A DNA stretch of 64,000 nucleotides from Psychrobacter sp. I-STPA10 (GCF_021012795.1 NZ_VFYU01000015.1:1-64000), one strand, 5' to 3'; shown: positions 27,713 through 38,248, numbered from the stretch's first letter. The notes: generated by a model not told the origin, from the sequence alone. Translations and numbers: made by a program.

Positions 27713-29368
27713 ATGACAGACTTCCATACTGGTCTGAGCAAGACTCCTGCCAATTTTCAACCACTTACCCCCATTGACTTTATTAAACGCAGTGCATTTA
27801 TCTATCCTGATAAAGTTGCCATTATTTATGATGACCTACAACATAATGAGCTAACGCAAACGTGGGGGCAGACATTTACCCGTTGCCGTCAGCTTGCCGA
27901 TGGTCTGCGTAAATTGGGGATTGATAAAAATGATACAGTGGCAGTGATGTTGCCCAATGTACCAGCCATGGTTGAGGTTGCCTTTGGAGTGCCGATGGCA
28001 GGGGCAGTGTTATCTACTCTAAATACCCGTTTGGATATCAATGCCCTAACCTTTTGCTTACAGCATTCTGAGGCGAAGGTGCTGATTTTGGACAGTGAAT
28101 TTGCCCGTTTTGTCGAGGTAATTGAAGAAACTTTCCCAGATTTAATCCTCATTCACGCCACTGACTCGGCTATTGAGCGTCCAGCTTTTGGACAAATGAG
28201 CTATGAGGCATTGGTCGCCAGTGGTGATAAGTTAGATAATTGGGAAAAACCTGATGATGAATGGGACGCTATCGCTCTAAATTATACCTCTGGCACCACT
28301 GGTATCCCTAAAGGTGTGGTGTATCATCATCGAGGGGCAGCCCTTAATGCCATCTCTAATGTGCTAGATTGGGATATGCCCAAGCACCCTGTCTATCTTT
28401 GGACATTGCCATTATTTCACTGTAATGGTTGGTGCTTTCCTTGGACAATAGCTGAGCGAGCAGGGGTAAATGTGTGCTTGCGTAAGATTGACGCGGATTT
28501 GATTTTACGTTTAATTGATAAGTATAAAGTTAGCCATTATTGTGCTGCCCCTGTGGTGCATAATATGATTGCCAGTGGTGATGCCAGCCTACAAAATGCC
28601 ATCAGCCATAAAGTTAAAGGCTGGGTGGCAGGTGCACCACCATCGGAGTCTATGCTAGAGAAAATGGAAAATATCGGCTTTCATATCACCCACGTTTATG
28701 GGCTAACCGAAGTTTATGGTCCAGTGACTTTATGTGCTGAGCATGATGAATGGAACGAGCTGAGCATCTCTGAACGTGCCGCCAAAAAGTCACGTCAAGG
28801 GGTGGTATCGCATTTGATGGCAGGCTTTGAGGTGTTTAAACAAGGCACAACCGAGCCTGTGGCTGCTGATGGTGAAGAGATGGGCGAGCTGGCATTGCGT
28901 GGTAATATGGTGATGAAAGGCTATCTAAAAAGCCGTAAAAATACCGAAGCGGCATTTCTTGATGGCTGGTTCCGTACAGGGGATTTGGGGGTAAAATATC
29001 CTGATGGCTATATCAAAATCATGGATAGGCTAAAAGACATCATCATCTCTGGTGGTGAAAATATCTCTAGTATTGAGGTGGAAAATATCTTATATAAAAT
29101 GCCCGAAATCGTCAGTTGTGCAGTGGTTGCCGCCCCTCATGATAAATGGGGTGAAATCCCAGTTGCCTTTATTGAGATTGCTGAGGGTTGCAGTCTAGAG
29201 CGTGAACAGGTGCTGGAGCATTGCCGTCAGCATTTATCAGGGTTTAAAGTTCCTAAGCATATTATTTTTGCTGAAACTCCCAAAACCAGTACGGGTAAAG
29301 TACAAAAATTTGAGCTAAGACAAGCTGCCAAATCTTTGGCACACGAAGAGCCAAAGGTTAAGCATTAA
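27713..29368 (+). CDS. AMP-binding acyl-CoA synthetase
   Basis: A 551-residue member of the ANL superfamily that activates a carboxylic acid to an acyl-adenylate and then an acyl-CoA. The P-loop-like motif YTSGTTGIPKG, the core VYGLTEVYGP, the hinge GYIKIMDRLKDIIISGGENIS and the C-terminal catalytic lysine in TSTGKVQKFELR are all present. It is closest to the medium-chain or dimethylsulfoniopropionate-type acyl-CoA ligases, but the substrate cannot be fixed. An AAAGGA site precedes the ATG and a terminator follows, so it is monocistronic. It may work with the FadH-like enzyme in fatty-acid use. Confidence 0.9.
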   Translation: MTDFHTGLSKTPANFQPLTPIDFIKRSAFIYPDKVAIIYDDLQHNELTQTWGQTFTRCRQLADGLRKLGIDKNDTVAVMLPNVPAMVEVAFGVPMAGAVLSTLNTRLDINALTFCLQHSEAKVLILDSEFARFVEVIEETFPDLILIHATDSAIERPAFGQMSYEALVASGDKLDNWEKPDDEWDAIALNYTSGTTGIPKGVVYHHRGAALNAISNVLDWDMPKHPVYLWTLPLFHCNGWCFPWTIAERAGVNVCLRKIDADLILRLIDKYKVSHYCAAPVVHNMIASGDASLQNAISHKVKGWVAGAPPSESMLEKMENIGFHITHVYGLTEVYGPVTLCAEHDEWNELSISERAAKKSRQGVVSHLMAGFEVFKQGTTEPVAADGEEMGELALRGNMVMKGYLKSRKNTEAAFLDGWFRTGDLGVKYPDGYIKIMDRLKDIIISGGENISSIEVENILYKMPEIVSCAVVAAPHDKWGEIPVAFIEIAEGCSLEREQVLEHCRQHLSGFKVPKHIIFAETPKTSTGKVQKFELRQAAKSLAHEEPKVKH

Positions 29369-29421
29369 AAGCTTGAGCTTTAACAAGTTGTCGTTAATAA
29401 GGTTATTGTTAATTTGGGTTG

Positions 29422-29459
29422 CAAAAAAGGTGGGCTATCTAAACAGCCCACCTTTTTAT
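29422..29459. terminator. Bidirectional terminator between acyl-CoA synthetase and aminotransferase
   Basis: The stem AAGGTGGGCT / AGCCCACCTT is flanked by A and T runs and lies between convergent genes. Confidence 0.85.
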
Positions 29460-29488
29460 TTAGCAGTTAGTAGCTAAAAAGTGCAATG

Positions 29489-30634
29489 TTACTTTGTAAG
29501 CACCTTTTTCAACACTTCCTCAAAACGGCTTACCGCACCATCGACATCTTTGAGCTTATCAATACCAAATAAGCCCAAACGGAAGGTTTTAAAGTTAGCA
29601 GGTTCATCGCATTGTAGCGGCACGCCAGCGGCAATCTGTACGCCTTGCTCGACAAAGGCTTTACCTTTATGAATGTCATCATCATCGGTATAACAAACCA
29701 CCACACCAGGGGCTTGATAGCCTTCCCCTGCGACACTTTCAAAGCCGTTATCCTCTAGCAAATCACGGATACGGTTGCCAAGCTCCCACTGTGCATCACG
29801 CAAGTTTTCAAAACCAAATTCTTTTGCCTCTAGCAGCACATCACGGAATTGACGCAAACCATCAGTAGGCATGGTCGCATGATACGCATGACCGCCATTT
29901 TCAAAGGCACGCATGATATTTAGCCACTGTTTTAAATCTAAGCTAAAGCTGTCTGATTCACTATTTTCTACACGCTCTACAGCCGTATCATTAAATAGTA
30001 CCACGCCAGCACAAGGGGTGCTACTCCAGCCTTTTTGTGGAGCTGACACAATGACATCAATCCCCAATGCCTTCATATCTAACCAAATGCAACCTGAGGC
30101 GATACAGTCAATGACCAATAAACCGCCCACGCTATGCACCGCCTCACTTAAGGCTTTGATATAGTCATCTGGCAGTATCATACCCGATGCAGTTTCAACA
30201 TGTGGGGCAAAGACCACATCTGGCTTTTGCTCTTTAATGGCAGCCACTGCTTCTTCAATCGCGACTGGCGCAAAGGGGGCAGGTTCACCATTTTCAACCT
30301 CATCTTCTTGACGACTGGCTGTTAATACGGTGCTGGATTTGGCGATTTTGCCTTTTTCTAAGATTTGCGTCCAACGATAGCTAAACCAACCATTACGAAT
30401 GACAAGGCAGTTTTTATCATTGGCAAGTTGACGCGCGACCGCTTCCATCGCAAACGTACCTGAGCCTGACACAATGGCAACGGCATCGGCTTGATACACT
30501 TCTTTTAGGTTGCTCGATAAATCACGCATCACTTGTTGAAAGACTTGCGACATGTGGTTTAACGCACGGTCGGTATAAACCACCGAATATTCTAATAATC
30601 CGTCAGGGTCGATATTGGATAATAATGCTGGCAT
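29489..30634 (-). CDS. Class V aminotransferase (alanine/serine-glyoxylate type)
   Basis: A 381-residue PLP aminotransferase. The PLP lysine is in VSAPQKGWSSTPCAG, preceded by the aspartate in GLLVIDCIASG. The N-terminus has AIVSGSGTFAMEAVARQL, the phosphate-binding segment. Related enzymes use alanine, serine or 2-aminoethylphosphonate as donor, and the substrate is not clear here. The ATG has an AAGGAG site. It seems monocistronic. Confidence 0.85.
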   Translation of the reverse strand: MPALLSNIDPDGLLEYSVVYTDRALNHMSQVFQQVMRDLSSNLKEVYQADAVAIVSGSGTFAMEAVARQLANDKNCLVIRNGWFSYRWTQILEKGKIAKSSTVLTASRQEDEVENGEPAPFAPVAIEEAVAAIKEQKPDVVFAPHVETASGMILPDDYIKALSEAVHSVGGLLVIDCIASGCIWLDMKALGIDVIVSAPQKGWSSTPCAGVVLFNDTAVERVENSESDSFSLDLKQWLNIMRAFENGGHAYHATMPTDGLRQFRDVLLEAKEFGFENLRDAQWELGNRIRDLLEDNGFESVAGEGYQAPGVVVCYTDDDDIHKGKAFVEQGVQIAAGVPLQCDEPANFKTFRLGLFGIDKLKDVDGAVSRFEEVLKKVLTK

Positions 30635-30924
30635 AAGATACTCCTTATCTAGTGATTATAAAAATCTATGGGTTATACAATCTAATTAAATTAAAACATA
30701 ACTAAAACACAGTTAAGATACAAGATAAATACTGGCTTATGTTTTATAGATTGACTGATACTGGCGTGCAATTATTAAATCTTTAATTATTTTGTCTATG
30801 ACATTCTAGGCAAATTTTTGACGTTTCTCTAATAACATGGATTTTGCCCATATCTGAGCATAGCATAACTGATTTTTAGTATTTAGCTTACTTTTATATT
30901 TAACTGGCTGCTAGGTTAGTTATC

Positions 30925-32292
30925 CTAATGGCGGTACGCATCATTTAACGCGGTGACCACCAAAGCAACCAACTCACTGTCTCCTTCACGAGCCACCGTA
31001 CGCATCAGCTTTGAAGGGGCATGGGTCAATGTTTGCGTCAGCCTATGGGTCAATTCACTCATGACTTGTTCAGCAGGTAGATTGCCCTGCTCAAGTTTAC
31101 GCAGTGACTCAGCAAGTAGCTTCTGTGCATGTTCATTGGCACGCAAACGATATGTTTGAATATCGCTACCCACTTGGCGTACTTGAAAGCGGTGCTCAAT
31201 CTCCACCACCAGATGACTCACCAGCAGCTCTGCTTCAACCGCTGCCTGACGACGCTGCTCCAGATTACCTTCGATGACATGTTGCAAATCGTCAATAGAA
31301 TACAAATACACATCATCCATACGGCTAATGGCAGGCTCAATATCACGAGGTACTGCCAAATCCACCATCAACATCGGCTGATAACGCCTTACTTTTAGTG
31401 CATGTCGTGTCATGGCTTTATCAATTAACGTATCCATACTACCACTACAACTACTGACAATATCTGCCTGTGGTAAGACTTCAGCCAACTGCGTTAAAGG
31501 ATAAACTTCAATATGCCTTCCTGCTCTGGCTAACTGCTCAGCTAGTAGTTGCGCCCGCTCTGGGCTACGATTACAAATAATAATTCGAGAGACACCAAGC
31601 TCTGCAATGTGAGTAGCAACCAGCCGATTCATCTCTCCTGCTGCCACGACAAGCAAAGTGGTATGCTCAGGTCTATCAAATATCTGCGTCACCAACTTGG
31701 CGGCTGCAAAGCCTAACGAGACTGCCTGTGAACCAACCTCAGTATCATTACGCACTTGTTTGGCAGCCCCAAAAATCTGCTCAATGACCCAGTGCATTTC
31801 ACTGGACATCTGCTGTGCTTGCTGCGCTTGTACCACCGCTTGTTTGATTTGCCCAAATATCTGTGGCTCACCCAAAATCATTGAATCAAGCCCTGCCGCC
31901 ACACGTAGCCAATGCGTCAATGCTTGCGAGGTCACGTAAGTATATAAATAAGGCTCTATATCACTACGTGCCACCCCTTTAAAATTAGCCAACCAATCAA
32001 TCAAACGATTCACTGTTGTACCAACTAACGCCTCACGTCCTTGACCAAAATGGATAACAGAAGTTGACTGTTGCTTGGCATTCATACTGACATTACTACT
32101 GTGGCTAGCAGATACTAACGGAGCTAACACATAGATTTCAGTACGATTACAGGTGGAGACAATGACGCTGCCATCTGTAAACTGATCAATTTGCTGCAAG
32201 GCTGTAGTCAAATCATCGCCCACAAAGGCAAGTCGCTCCCGTAAGGCAACAGGTGCTGTTTTGTGATTAACGCCAATGACCACTAATCTCAT
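30925..32292 (-). CDS. hemA: Glutamyl-tRNA reductase
   Basis: Makes glutamate-1-semialdehyde from Glu-tRNA, the first step of haem and tetrapyrrole synthesis by the C5 route. The catalytic cysteine is in IVSTCNRTEIY, with N-terminal VIGVNHKTAPVALRERL and the NADPH-binding domain (LLVVAAGEMNRLVA). The length of 455 residues includes about 25 extra polar residues after the catalytic domain (SASHSSNVSMNAKQQ). It is divergent from the TPR protein and lolB, the arrangement known in Pseudomonas and relatives. Confidence 0.96.
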   Translation of the reverse strand: MRLVVIGVNHKTAPVALRERLAFVGDDLTTALQQIDQFTDGSVIVSTCNRTEIYVLAPLVSASHSSNVSMNAKQQSTSVIHFGQGREALVGTTVNRLIDWLANFKGVARSDIEPYLYTYVTSQALTHWLRVAAGLDSMILGEPQIFGQIKQAVVQAQQAQQMSSEMHWVIEQIFGAAKQVRNDTEVGSQAVSLGFAAAKLVTQIFDRPEHTTLLVVAAGEMNRLVATHIAELGVSRIIICNRSPERAQLLAEQLARAGRHIEVYPLTQLAEVLPQADIVSSCSGSMDTLIDKAMTRHALKVRRYQPMLMVDLAVPRDIEPAISRMDDVYLYSIDDLQHVIEGNLEQRRQAAVEAELLVSHLVVEIEHRFQVRQVGSDIQTYRLRANEHAQKLLAESLRKLEQGNLPAEQVMSELTHRLTQTLTHAPSKLMRTVAREGDSELVALVVTALNDAYRH

Positions 32293-32712
32293 AAGCCAAA
32301 AAGACCATGTCTAGGTTAGAGTGTTGTTGCCATTGATATAAACAGCTAACAACACAAAAATTAAATGAATATTTATTATAAAAAATATGATTTAACAAAA
32401 TTGAGCTAAAGTAAAAGCTGTCAATTATAGCATTGAATAAATAATGAGTTCATCCTATTACTAAATCAAGCCAGCAATCGCATTGCAAAATCACATAAAC
32501 CGCATAACTAATATCACGATTATCTGCTCTTATCTGACACCAATCATTTGAGCGATTACTTAAACAATCATTTGAGCAACGTCTCTAGCAATGACTCTAA
32601 CAGTCTCTCTGGCAAACAGTGAGTATCTGGTAGTTACTGTTAACAAGTTACCTATTGTATCTATGGTCAAGACTTATATAATGTGACTAGTCTGTCAATT
32701 TTGTAATAACTT
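32293..32712. other. hemA / TPR-protein divergent intergenic region
   Basis: A 420-bp gap without a gene. Two direct repeats CAATCATTTGAGC lie at 32541-32553 and 32565-32577, 24 bp apart, and could be a regulator site. I see no other structure. Confidence 0.3.
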
Positions 32713-34689
32713 ATGCTTCTATCAAACTGGTCGGCTTATCGTATATTCTCTAACAAACCATTACTGAGAATACAAAAAAACCACTGTCAGTATACCAAAG
32801 CCAATAAACGTCTATTACGTCCATTGCTATTGGGTATCTGTCTGGCTGTCAGTGGTAGCCTATATAGCCCAAATGCTCAGGCAAACATATTTGATTCATT
32901 ATTGCGTATTTTACTGCCTTCTTACTCCAAAGAAGACACAAAAGAAGACACGCAAAATGAGTCATCTAGTACCATGCCTGATCCAAATGCACCAATAGAT
33001 AATACTACCAATATACAAGACCCACTGGCAGATGATTCTGTATTACTACAACAACCTGATAATGAGCTGCTAACCTCTACAGACGATCATTCACTGCACC
33101 ATCAGCCAAGTTTGTATGCCTTACTAATGGCTGAATTTGATGTTGATCGGGGCAATATTAAGCAAGCACTGAACATATATAAACAGCAGTCCTTTAATGA
33201 TGAAGCAACAGCCGTTTTTGAGCGCGCGCTAAAACTGTCTTTAAAATATGAATCAACAGAAGATTCTTTGGCATTTGCACAAGCATGGCAAAAGCAAAAT
33301 CCTGATCACATTCCTGCCCAATTTTTTGTGGCACATTTGGCATTAAAGGCACACAAATATGAAGTGGCTGGTGAGGCTTTAAGTCAGATTCTCAGCTATG
33401 ATCCACAGGCGGATTTAAGTGAGATATTAATTGGTATTTATCCAAATAAACCAAGCGATCAACAGCAATTATTGGCAATTTTACAAGCCCTACCCAATCA
33501 CGAAAATCCCTCTATCTTGGTGATGAAAGCAGGGTTGCAATTACAGTTTAATCAACCAGAAGTGGCTTTGGTGAATATCAACAATGCCCTAAAAATACTC
33601 CCTGATAGTGTGCCATTTATTACCCTAAAAGCCGATATATTACAACGCTTAAAATCGCCTACTGATGTCATCAAGTATATCAGCGACCAGCGCAAACGCC
33701 TGCCTGATCGCAAAGGGCTATATCTCTATGAGATACGCTATCGTTTGGCACAAGGACAGACAACACAAGGGTGGGAGCTACTACAAGAAGCACATACACA
33801 CTTTAGCAATGATGAAGAAATCACCCTCCTTGCTGCGTTGGTCGGTATTGATGTCGGTGCTTATGCCAAAGCAGATACCTTGCTATTATCTCTGGCTGCC
33901 TCACCTTATTATTTGGATCAAGCCTATTATTATCTTGGTATCAGTGCAGAGCGTCAGCATAATTATGCCGCAGCAGAGCGATATCTATCTAAAGTCATGC
34001 AAGAAAACTTAGTACTGGCAGCACGACGTAAAGTCGTTGCCATACAGCTCCTCAATAATGATCCTGAAGCTGCGATTGCTACCTTAGATAAGCTTAGCGC
34101 ACAATTTGATGTGTTTGCGCCCGAAAGTGCGGTACTCAAAGCAGAAATACTAAGACAACTAGACAAGCTTGATGAGGCCCAACAGGTGCTTGCTACTGCC
34201 AGTGCTAACCATCCTGATAATAGTGATATTTTATTTGCTCAAGTACAGCTATTGGACAATAAAAAAGACTATGAAAAAAAACATGCCCTTTTAACTCAGC
34301 TCATGCTATTAGATCCTGAAAATACAGAATATCAGCTCAGCTATGCCACCTTGCTATTTAAATCACAACACCATGTTGATGAGAGCTTGAATATTGCCAG
34401 ACAACTGATTAATATTGCCTATGATGATCCCCGATATCGCAGTGATATTTATCTGCAAGCATTAAACTTATTGGCAGCCAATGCCCTTGCAGAAGCACAT
34501 TACCAAGAAGTCATTGACTATCTATCTACGCCCTACGAAGTGTTGCCCACATTAGAGACAGGGGTATTGTTATTACGAGCCTACCAAGGTCTAGGAAATG
34601 ATGCACAGGTCAAAACATTACTACAAGACTTGCAAAGTCGCTTTGCTTTTGGTCAAAAAAACATCAGTGATCAAGTGCAATCTTATTGA
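32713..34689 (+). CDS. Exported TPR-repeat protein
   Basis: A 658-residue protein with a signal-like segment (LLRPLLLGICLAVSGSLYSPNAQA, about residues 35-60), a Ser/Asp-rich linker, and then tetratricopeptide-like helical repeats to the end (for example AYYYLGISAERQHNYAAAERYLSKV). It is the positional counterpart of the TPR gene beside lolB and hemA in Pseudomonas and presumably sits in the periplasm as a scaffold. The start is uncertain, as no clear ribosome site is seen at 32713 and the first 35 residues are polar. Confidence 0.8.
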   Translation: MLLSNWSAYRIFSNKPLLRIQKNHCQYTKANKRLLRPLLLGICLAVSGSLYSPNAQANIFDSLLRILLPSYSKEDTKEDTQNESSSTMPDPNAPIDNTTNIQDPLADDSVLLQQPDNELLTSTDDHSLHHQPSLYALLMAEFDVDRGNIKQALNIYKQQSFNDEATAVFERALKLSLKYESTEDSLAFAQAWQKQNPDHIPAQFFVAHLALKAHKYEVAGEALSQILSYDPQADLSEILIGIYPNKPSDQQQLLAILQALPNHENPSILVMKAGLQLQFNQPEVALVNINNALKILPDSVPFITLKADILQRLKSPTDVIKYISDQRKRLPDRKGLYLYEIRYRLAQGQTTQGWELLQEAHTHFSNDEEITLLAALVGIDVGAYAKADTLLLSLAASPYYLDQAYYYLGISAERQHNYAAAERYLSKVMQENLVLAARRKVVAIQLLNNDPEAAIATLDKLSAQFDVFAPESAVLKAEILRQLDKLDEAQQVLATASANHPDNSDILFAQVQLLDNKKDYEKKHALLTQLMLLDPENTEYQLSYATLLFKSQHHVDESLNIARQLINIAYDDPRYRSDIYLQALNLLAANALAEAHYQEVIDYLSTPYEVLPTLETGVLLLRAYQGLGNDAQVKTLLQDLQSRFAFGQKNISDQVQSY

Positions 34690-34772
34690 TAACCGCCATC
34701 AACAATTAGCAATTTTTAGTCATTAGCAATCTTAAAACTGCCAATCAGTACCAACCTATTTTAACTTTGATC

Positions 34773-35486
34773 ATGAGTAACTCATATATGCCACAGCCTT
34801 CACTTAAACAAAAATCTACCCCAATAACAAATATCATGCAGCCGCCAAACAGTCGTGCTGCCACTCGTATTGCCTTATTGGGTATGGTCTCACTACTGAG
34901 TATCAGTGTTATGACTGGCTGCCAAACACCTGCTTCGATGGGCACACCGACAACCACACCTGTTCTCCATGATATCCAAACACCCAACCGCCTACAAGCC
35001 TTTAATATCCGTGGTAAAATTGGTGTCATTGTTCCACAAAACATAGAGCCGCATGCACAATCTGGCAGTGCCTTTTATGTATGGGCACAAGACGATGATC
35101 GCTTTGCCATTGACCTCACAGGGGCACTCGGCATTGGGCATACAGTGATAGAATATAATGGGCAAACCGCAACACTTGTCAGTGACAAAACGGGGACGAT
35201 TACCGCTACTAGTCCAGAAGAACTATTGCAGCAAGCCACTGGCTGGCAAGCACCCATCTCACAGCTTCCTTACTGGATATCTGGCAGCCCTGCTCCCTCA
35301 GACAGTGATATCAATTTTAATAACAACCAGCAATTAACCAGTGCAACCAATGGTGAATGGGTAGCAAGCTTTGAATATAAAGACACTCAACAAGTAGGTA
35401 AAAACCTACGTCAACTCCCCAGTACGATCACAGTACAAAAGCAAGATGGTCACAAAGTTGTCATGACCATTAACCATGATTCATGA
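34773..35486 (+). CDS. lolB: Outer-membrane lipoprotein receptor LolB
   Basis: The last component of the Lol pathway, which receives lipoproteins from LolA and inserts them into the outer membrane. The lipobox is VMTGC after a hydrophobic stretch (IALLGMVSLLSISVM). The mature part contains FNIRGKIGVIVPQN and FYVWAQDDDRFAIDLTGALG, the LolB core, and the GWQAPISQLPYWISG segment. The N-region before the hydrophobic part is long, so the true start may be a later ATG. It is flanked by the TPR gene and ispE as in related genomes. Confidence 0.88.
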   Translation: MSNSYMPQPSLKQKSTPITNIMQPPNSRAATRIALLGMVSLLSISVMTGCQTPASMGTPTTTPVLHDIQTPNRLQAFNIRGKIGVIVPQNIEPHAQSGSAFYVWAQDDDRFAIDLTGALGIGHTVIEYNGQTATLVSDKTGTITATSPEELLQQATGWQAPISQLPYWISGSPAPSDSDINFNNNQQLTSATNGEWVASFEYKDTQQVGKNLRQLPSTITVQKQDGHKVVMTINHDS

Positions 35487-35584
35487 TTTGCCTGTAGCGT
35501 AAGCAACAACAAGATAGTTAATTTTAAACAGTTAACCTAAAAACATTCACTGATAATCATAAACAAAAGGATCATTGTCGCATT

Positions 35585-36544
35585 GTGAACCAAATCTCTC
35601 AATCTCTCACAACTAAAGCAACTGTGGCTTCAAGCGCACAGTTACAGATGACCAGCGTTGCAAAGATCAACTTATTTTTGCATATTGTGGCGAAACGCCA
35701 TGATGGTTATCATGACTTACAGACAGTATTTCGGCTATTAGATTGGGGAGATACGCTCAACTTTTGCACATCATCGCAGCATTTTGAGCCGATACAATTG
35801 CTACAAACATCTACCTTACCCATTGACCTGCATTGTGCACAACAGCTAACCGAAAAACCACAAGATAATCTGATCATCAAAGCAGCGATTAAACTCCTAC
35901 AATGGCTGCACCAACATAACCGCTTACCTGATAGCCTGCCTTTTATCACGACCCACCTTAAAAAAAACCTACCTACTGGTGCAGGATTGGGTGGTGGTTC
36001 ATCCAATGCAGCAACTACCCTCATTGCACTCAATCAATTATGGCAATTAAATATCAACCGTCAAAATCTGCTAAACATTGGGGCACAAATTGGGGCAGAT
36101 GTGCCCATTTTTATCTTTGGGCAAGATGCCATTGCTGAAGGCATTGGCGAACAACTAAGCTGCATCAATTTACCTAAACAGCACTATTTACTCCTTTGTC
36201 CTAAAGCACATATCAGTACTGCAAAACTATTTAGCCATCATGATTTATGCCGTGATATGCCGCCATTATCATTGACTGATATACAAAAAAACAGTGATAA
36301 CTATTTATTTGACTTACAGCCACCCTATTGCAATGTATTTGAGCCAGTGGTTACCCAGCTTGCTCCCTCAGTCAAGCAAGCATTAGATTTTCTACGTACA
36401 CTTGAGCACATCAGCAACAGTACCGCCCGTATGACTGGCTCAGGTAGCTGTGTGTATTTGCCATTTCGTGAGCCACATCTTGAACAAATACAAACTGTCC
36501 TCACCAATGCGCCTTGTCTTGCAAAAATTGTTTCAAGTAAATAA
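35585..36544 (+). CDS. ispE: 4-diphosphocytidyl-2-C-methyl-D-erythritol kinase
   Basis: A GHMP kinase of the non-mevalonate isoprenoid pathway. The ATP motif is LPTGAGLGGGSSNAATTL, the N-terminal substrate region is AKINLFLHIVAKRHDGYHDL, and motif 3 is MTGSGSCVY. The assigned start is GTG 35585, with AAGGA further upstream than usual; the 23 extra N-terminal residues could come from a mis-set start. It precedes the tRNA-Gln genes and prs, as in many Gammaproteobacteria. Confidence 0.93.
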   Translation: MNQISQSLTTKATVASSAQLQMTSVAKINLFLHIVAKRHDGYHDLQTVFRLLDWGDTLNFCTSSQHFEPIQLLQTSTLPIDLHCAQQLTEKPQDNLIIKAAIKLLQWLHQHNRLPDSLPFITTHLKKNLPTGAGLGGGSSNAATTLIALNQLWQLNINRQNLLNIGAQIGADVPIFIFGQDAIAEGIGEQLSCINLPKQHYLLLCPKAHISTAKLFSHHDLCRDMPPLSLTDIQKNSDNYLFDLQPPYCNVFEPVVTQLAPSVKQALDFLRTLEHISNSTARMTGSGSCVYLPFREPHLEQIQTVLTNAPCLAKIVSSK

Positions 36545-36675
36545 GATCATCATGTGATAGTGTGATATTAATGACTCACTCTATAAATAATAAATAGTTT
36601 AGCTACTGATTTTCTCAGTAAATGTGTGCCAGTATCTTTTTTAAGCAATATTTAGCTTAATTTAGGCAAAAACCC

Positions 36676-36703
36676 TTGCAATAAAAAAATTCCTATGTAT
36701 AAT
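36676..36703 (+). promoter_or_regulatory. Promoter of tRNA-Gln
   Basis: TTGCAA (36676-36681), 16 bp, TATAAT (36698-36703), followed by the GC-rich AGGTCGCCC and the tRNA at 36717. The layout is that of a stable-RNA promoter. Confidence 0.8.
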
Positions 36704-36716
36704 AGGTCGCCCATAT

Positions 36717-36791
36717 AGGGGTATAGCCAAGTTGGTAAGGCATCAGGTTTTGATCCTGACACCGTTGGTTCGAGTCCAGCTACCCCTGCCA
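36717..36791 (+). tRNA. tRNA-Gln(TTG), copy 1
   Basis: A 75-nt tRNA with CCA encoded. The acceptor AGGGGTA pairs with TACCCCT, and the anticodon stem TCAGG/CCTGA encloses TTTTGAT (anticodon TTG). The variable loop is CACC, one base shorter than in copy 2. Confidence 0.95.
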
Positions 36792-36892
36792 TTTTTAAGT
36801 GATAAATCAGTTAATCCTGTATAAAAACTGGTATAATGAGTGAATGATATTTACTATTTTGATTAGTAATTCACCAAATAGTAACAGGATAA

Positions 36893-36922
36893 TTGACAAC
36901 ACTGTCAGAAGTTCGGTATAGT
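36893..36922 (+). promoter_or_regulatory. Possible promoter between the two tRNA-Gln genes
   Basis: TTGACA (36893-36898), 18 bp, TATAGT (36917-36922), about 94 bp before the second tRNA-Gln. A palindrome TCAAAATATATTTTGA lies at 36970-36985. Confidence 0.45.
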
Positions 36923-37015
36923 TCGCAACGAACGCCACCATATAGAATAGGAAGCTTCATAGCAAATTCTCAAAATATATTTTGAAATATGCTAAGTATT
37001 CAGTTTCTAAGTTAC

Positions 37016-37091
37016 AGGGGTATAGCCAAGTTGGTAAGGCATCAGGTTTTGATCCTGACATCCGTTGGTTCGAGTCCAGCTACCCCTGCCA
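37016..37091 (+). tRNA. tRNA-Gln(TTG), copy 2
   Basis: A 76-nt tRNA, identical to copy 1 except for one additional base in the variable loop (CATCC instead of CACC). It lies 98 bp before prs. Confidence 0.95.
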
Positions 37092-37189
37092 TTTTTCTTC
37101 TCTTTTGCGTTCACACCTTTTCATATTATATTGAGCAGTTATCTACTGCTTAGCAGCTGCTGCTTGAGTCAATTAATAGGACTTTTGTC

Positions 37190-38143
37190 ATGCCTTATTT
37201 GGCGATTTTTACGGGTAATGCCCATCCTGAGCTTGCAAAAACTGTTGCCGATCATCTACATATTCCTTTAGGTAAAGCCGACGTTACTCGATTCTCTGAC
37301 GGTGAAATTGCTGTCGAGATCAAAGAACACGTTCGTGGTAAAGATGTATTTATCTTACAACCCACCTGCGCCCCCACCAATGACAACTTGATGGAAATCA
37401 TGGTGATGGCAGATGCGCTACGTCGCTCTAGTGCTGGTCGCATTACTGCTGTGATGCCTTATTTTGGCTATGCACGTCAAGACCGCCGTCCTCGCTCCGC
37501 TCGTGTTCCCATCTCTGCCAAAGTGGTTGCCGATATGCTTAATATCGTCAGCATTGACCGAGTAATGACGGTAGATTTACACTCAGATCAGATTCAAGGT
37601 TTTTTTGACATACCAGTCGATAATATCTATGGCACGCCTGTACTACTGCGTGACTTATTACAAAAAGATTATGAAAACCTAATGGTTGTCTCACCCGATG
37701 TGGGTGGTGTGGTGCGTGCACGTGCCATGGCAAAACAACTCGGTGACACTGAGCTTGCTATTATTGATAAACGCCGTGCGCGTGCCAATGAATCACAAGT
37801 GATGCATATTATTGGTGATGTACGTGATCGTGATTGTGTGATTGTCGATGATATGGTCGATACCGCTGGTACGCTATGTAAAGCAGCTCAAGCGTTAAAA
37901 GACAACGGTGCTCGCCGCGTATTAGGTTACATTACCCACCCTGTATTATCAGGTAATGCCTTAGATAATATTCGTAATTCAGCATTAGATGAAATTGTGG
38001 TTACCGATACCATTCCATTAACAGCCGAAGCCAAAGCTTGCGATAAAATACGTCAAGTCAGTATTGCTTCTATGCTGGCTGAAAGTTTACGTCGGATTAA
38101 TAACGAAGAGTCACTCAGTGCCATGTTTGAATACATTGGTTAA
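37190..38143 (+). CDS. prs: Ribose-phosphate pyrophosphokinase
   Basis: Makes PRPP from ribose 5-phosphate and ATP, feeding nucleotide, histidine and tryptophan synthesis; hisG in this window uses PRPP. The 317 residues match the family. Visible motifs are [46 protein letters not shown] and the PRPP loop [14 protein letters not shown]. The ATG at 37190 follows the two tRNA-Gln genes, with a terminator after the stop. Confidence 0.97.
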   Translation: MPYLAIFTGNAHPELAKTVADHLHIPLGKADVTRFSDGEIAVEIKEHVRGKDVFILQPTCAPTNDNLMEIMVMADALRRSSAGRITAVMPYFGYARQDRRPRSARVPISAKVVADMLNIVSIDRVMTVDLHSDQIQGFFDIPVDNIYGTPVLLRDLLQKDYENLMVVSPDVGGVVRARAMAKQLGDTELAIIDKRRARANESQVMHIIGDVRDRDCVIVDDMVDTAGTLCKAAQALKDNGARRVLGYITHPVLSGNALDNIRNSALDEIVVTDTIPLTAEAKACDKIRQVSIASMLAESLRRINNEESLSAMFEYIG

Positions 38144-38213
38144 TCCATGCAATATTTATCAATTAACAGCATAATATCAACGGCTACTTGGTAAGCGATT
38201 ACAAGTAACAGAT

Positions 38214-38248
38214 AAAAACCCGCCCTCAAATGTGAGGGCGGGTTTTTA
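38214..38248 (+). terminator. Rho-independent terminator after prs
   Basis: The stem AAACCCGCCCTC / GAGGGCGGGTTT has a 6-nt loop and is followed by a T run. Confidence 0.9.
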
